Assembly: GCA_964346815.1 (NCBI GenBank)
Contig: CAYFWF010000020.1
Coordinates: 1 to 7,072 of the forward strand
DNA length: 7,072 bases
Direction: 5' to 3'
DNA from: CAYFWF01 sp964346815
Lineage (GTDB): Bacteria; Acidobacteriota; Aminicenantia; Aminicenantales; Aminicenantaceae
Shown here: positions 5,652 to 7,072 of the stretch, in pieces
How positions within the stretch are numbered: position 1 is the first letter of the stretch
Layout: each line of letters opens with the position of its first letter
Made by a program: the position numbers and the translations under genes
Notes under the pieces: generated by a model
What the model was told of the DNA's origin: nothing
The model's database searches: none
Seen by the model: only the letters and a program-made list of their open reading frames with translations

Positions 5652-6734
5652 TCAAAGGAATCCTTTACCTTTCAGCCAATCATCGTTATAGATTGTGCTC
5701 AGATATCGAGTGGCTGAGTCCGCAAATATGGTGACAATACGAGCCGGCCGATCAATATCCTTTGCCAGACGAAGGGCCGCCCACACGGCAGCCCCACTCG
5801 ATCCCCCGGCCAAAATGGCTTCCTTATTTGCCAATTCTCTTGTCATTTGAAAAGCACGTTTGTCGGAAATCTGATAGACATCGTCTATCAAATTCAAGTC
5901 TACACACCCGATCAAAAATTCATCACCCAGACCTTCCAGATAGTAAGGAGAAGGCTTGATGAGTTTCTTGGAGTGAAAATAGTCGTAAAAGATGGAGCCC
6001 ACAGGGTCCACGCCTATGACTTTAATTTTCGGGTCTTTTTCTTTGAGATACTTGGATACACCACAGATGGTCCCGCCAGTGCCGATGCCTGCAACAAAAT
6101 AGTCTATTTGTCCTTCCATCTGCTTCCAGATTTCAGGCCCGGTTGTGTGATAGTGGGTCTCGTTGTTTTCTCTGTTGTTGTGCTGGTCAAAATAGTATCC
6201 TCCTGTTGTTTCTCGGACTATCCGGGGAGTGATATTGTTATAGCTGTTTGGAGATTCAGGCGGAAGAGTGTGATCGACCATCACAAGTTCCACGTTCATC
6301 GCCCTAAGAAATTTTATCTTTTCCAAACTCAAGCTATCGCGCACTACCATCTTCACCTTATACCCCTTCACAGAGCAGACCATTGCCAGGCCCAAAGCTG
6401 TATTGCCTGAGGAGTTGTCGATGATTGTGTCTCCTGGTTTGATCCTTTTTTCTTGTTCTGCTTTTTCGATCATGTATTTGGCGATTCTATCCTTGATACT
6501 TCCCATAGGATTCAGAAATTCGAGTTTAGCAAAGATCTCGGCCTTGACGCCCTCTGCAATCTTGTTCAATCGAATGATTGGAGTATTGCCCACAGCATCG
6601 AGAATATGCATGTAAGGATTTTTTTGGAAGAGTGTGAATTTTTTGATCACTTTGGATGACCTTTTATGCATGAGATTTGAATCATTCAGAATGACGTTTA
6701 TAGCACTCCGATCAGGATCTGTCAATTTCTTCAT
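5652..6734 (-). CDS. PLP-dependent cystathionine beta-synthase/cysteine synthase family protein
   Basis: This is a fold-type II PLP enzyme of 360 residues. The core begins with ILDAVGNTPIIRL at 44-56. The PLP lysine is Lys81 in GSIKDR, the substrate loop is SSGNT at 108-112, the phosphate loop GTGGT is at 218-222, and GGSSGA lies at 310-315. GVDPVGSI (241-248), YLEGLGDEF (265-273) and the ending DSATRYLSTIYNDDW resemble the catalytic core of eukaryotic cystathionine beta-synthase more than CysK. That would mean serine plus homocysteine to cystathionine; a cysteine synthase or another beta-replacement reaction is also possible. There is no C-terminal CBS regulatory pair, no heme-type Cys/His in the N-terminus, and no CPGC motif as in human CBS. 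The loop usually written TSGNTG reads SSGNTA here. The first 40 residues are an unusual extension; Met22 (6671) or Met42 (6611) are alternative starts, and none of the three has a good SD. Confidence 0.9.
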   Translation of the reverse strand: MKKLTDPDRSAINVILNDSNLMHKRSSKVIKKFTLFQKNPYMHILDAVGNTPIIRLNKIAEGVKAEIFAKLEFLNPMGSIKDRIAKYMIEKAEQEKRIKPGDTIIDNSSGNTALGLAMVCSVKGYKVKMVVRDSLSLEKIKFLRAMNVELVMVDHTLPPESPNSYNNITPRIVRETTGGYYFDQHNNRENNETHYHTTGPEIWKQMEGQIDYFVAGIGTGGTICGVSKYLKEKDPKIKVIGVDPVGSIFYDYFHSKKLIKPSPYYLEGLGDEFLIGCVDLNLIDDVYQISDKRAFQMTRELANKEAILAGGSSGAAVWAALRLAKDIDRPARIVTIFADSATRYLSTIYNDDWLKGKGFL

Positions 6735-7011
6735 GGTTTAGGTAACCATCCTTATTTCCTTATTATCAAAAGGCTTTATACAATCTTTTAGGCTGATCCT
6801 TCCTCGCCGTCCGACTGTGTCGGATTCCCTTAAATCCATTTTAATAGAACCTGAACTACCTCCTGGTATCCTTGGAACATTGGGATCTGGCTTCTCTGAG
6901 ACCTTCTTGAACCATCTGAGATTCATGACTTCGAATGGCTCTGTGAATGCTGTGTATTTGACGTCAGCAAGATTTGGACACGGCATGATATTTTCTAAGC
7001 TATAGTTTACG
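6735..7011. other. Intergenic region of about 300 bases between divergent genes
   Basis: Apart from the doubtful minus-strand frame and the short hairpin at 6810-6824, I see no gene, tRNA or known riboswitch here. The leftward gene must be served from this region, but only poor promoter matches are visible on the minus strand (GATAAT at 6767-6762 and TATAAA at 6780-6775, neither with a good -35). Confidence 0.5.
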
Positions 7012-7025
7012 TATAATAAAACCAA
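6738..7025 (-). CDS. Doubtful hypothetical frame upstream of the PLP-enzyme gene
   Basis: This open frame of up to 95 codons is closed by TAA at 6738-6740. It starts at a TTG (7025) or at internal ATGs such as 6986; none has a recognisable ribosome site. The 5' part overlaps the -10 of the rightward promoter at 7012. The product is basic, with no transmembrane segment and no family that I recognise; it contains PDPNVPRIPGGSSGS and ESDTVGRRGRISLKD. It is in the same frame as the PLP-enzyme gene, separated from its ATG only by TAA and ACC. It may be a small gene coupled to that enzyme, a decayed 5' extension, or chance. A rightward frame of 62 codons (6817-7005) covers the same DNA and is no better supported. 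Confidence 0.2.
   Translation of the reverse strand: MVLLYVNYSLENIMPCPNLADVKYTAFTEPFEVMNLRWFKKVSEKPDPNVPRIPGGSSGSIKMDLRESDTVGRRGRISLKDCIKPFDNKEIRMVT
6810..6824. repeat. Perfect 6-bp inverted repeat with a 3-base loop
   Basis: TCCGAC and GTCGGA flank the triplet TGT. The stem is GC-rich for this AT-rich region. No T-run follows on either strand, so it is not a standard terminator. It could be a protein-binding palindrome or an RNA hairpin in the leader of the leftward gene, about 75 bases upstream of its ATG. Confidence 0.45.
7012..7017 (+). promoter_or_regulatory. -10 element of a rightward promoter
   Basis: A consensus TATAAT lies 22 bases before the ATG at 7040. No matching -35 is present at 16-18 bases upstream (the stretch there is AT-rich), so an activator or an upstream AT element may be needed. 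The leader would be only about 15 bases long. Confidence 0.5.
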
Positions 7026-7027
7026 GC

Positions 7028-7033
7028 AAGGAG
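7028..7033 (+). promoter_or_regulatory. Ribosome binding site of the last gene
   Basis: AAGGAG is followed by six bases and then ATG 7040, an ideal arrangement that supports this as a real gene start. Confidence 0.75.
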
Positions 7034-7039
7034 ATATCT

Positions 7040-7072
7040 ATGAGTGTCAAGACAAAAGCCACACCTGAATCC
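7040..7072 (+). CDS. Start of an unidentified gene (partial, 11 codons)
   Basis: Only MSVKTKATPES is visible before the window ends. The consensus -10 and strong SD directly upstream make a true start likely. The N-terminus is polar and basic with no signal peptide in view, so a cytoplasmic product is more likely. The sequence is too short to assign a family. It is transcribed away from the PLP-enzyme gene. Confidence 0.65.
   Translation, partial: MSVKTKATPES

Noticed and set aside
5654..5666. AAAGGA/TCCTTT inverted repeat as a shared terminator between the convergent genes
   Set aside because: Only one base separates the arms, so no loop can form, and it lies within the last codons of the minus-strand gene.
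5847..6410. Long plus-strand frame of 187 codons opposite the PLP-enzyme gene
   Set aside because: It is fully antisense to a well-supported enzyme gene, and its product shows no recognisable family or start signal.
6817..7005. Plus-strand frame of 62 codons in the intergenic region
   Set aside because: There is no ribosome site or promoter before it. The real rightward start with SD and -10 is at 7040, and the frame starts inside a hairpin.

Overview
This is a bacterial chromosomal segment. From left to right it holds the tail of an insertion sequence, the C-terminal remnant of a CusA-type heavy-metal efflux pump, a complete carA-carB pair for carbamoyl-phosphate synthetase, a small exported protein with three YHS metal-binding repeats, a convergent PLP enzyme of the cystathionine beta-synthase/cysteine synthase family, and the first codons of a rightward gene. 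No rRNA, tRNA or CRISPR array was seen.

Organism. The carbamoyl-phosphate synthetase is not the Escherichia coli type. Both subunits read like the Bacteroidota/eukaryotic (CAD/CPS1) type. However, the window has clear Shine-Dalgarno sites (GGAGGT before the YHS gene, AAGGAG before the last gene) and sigma70-like promoters (TTGACT-17 bp-TATAAG before carA). These are not typical of Bacteroidota. I infer a Gram-negative bacterium from an FCB-related or poorly sampled phylum, but the window does not settle it.

Layout. 1-97: 3' end of a DDE (rve-type) transposase and the probable right end of its element. 98-562: about 154 C-terminal residues of a CusA-family RND pump, with the rest of the gene missing at the element junction. 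563-693: leader with a strong promoter for carAB. 694-4925: carA and carB overlapping by 4 bases. 4926-5056: AT-rich gap with an aborted SD-ATG start and a promoter. 5057-5635: the YHS protein. 5652-6734 (minus): PLP enzyme, meeting the YHS gene tail to tail with a 16-base gap. 6735-7039: mostly unexplained intergenic DNA with one doubtful minus-strand frame, a perfect short hairpin and a rightward promoter. 7040 onward: start of an unidentified gene.

How the genes work together. CarA releases ammonia from glutamine and CarB builds carbamoyl phosphate for pyrimidine and arginine synthesis. The YHS protein and the CusA remnant both point to copper or other soft-metal handling, but the pump is broken here. 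The PLP enzyme probably acts in sulfur amino-acid metabolism and shows no link to its neighbours. I found no convincing undescribed multi-gene system. The points most worth a second look are the CAD/CPS1-like synthetase and its regulatory domain, the triple-YHS protein, the IS/efflux junction, and the odd reading frame directly upstream of the PLP enzyme.
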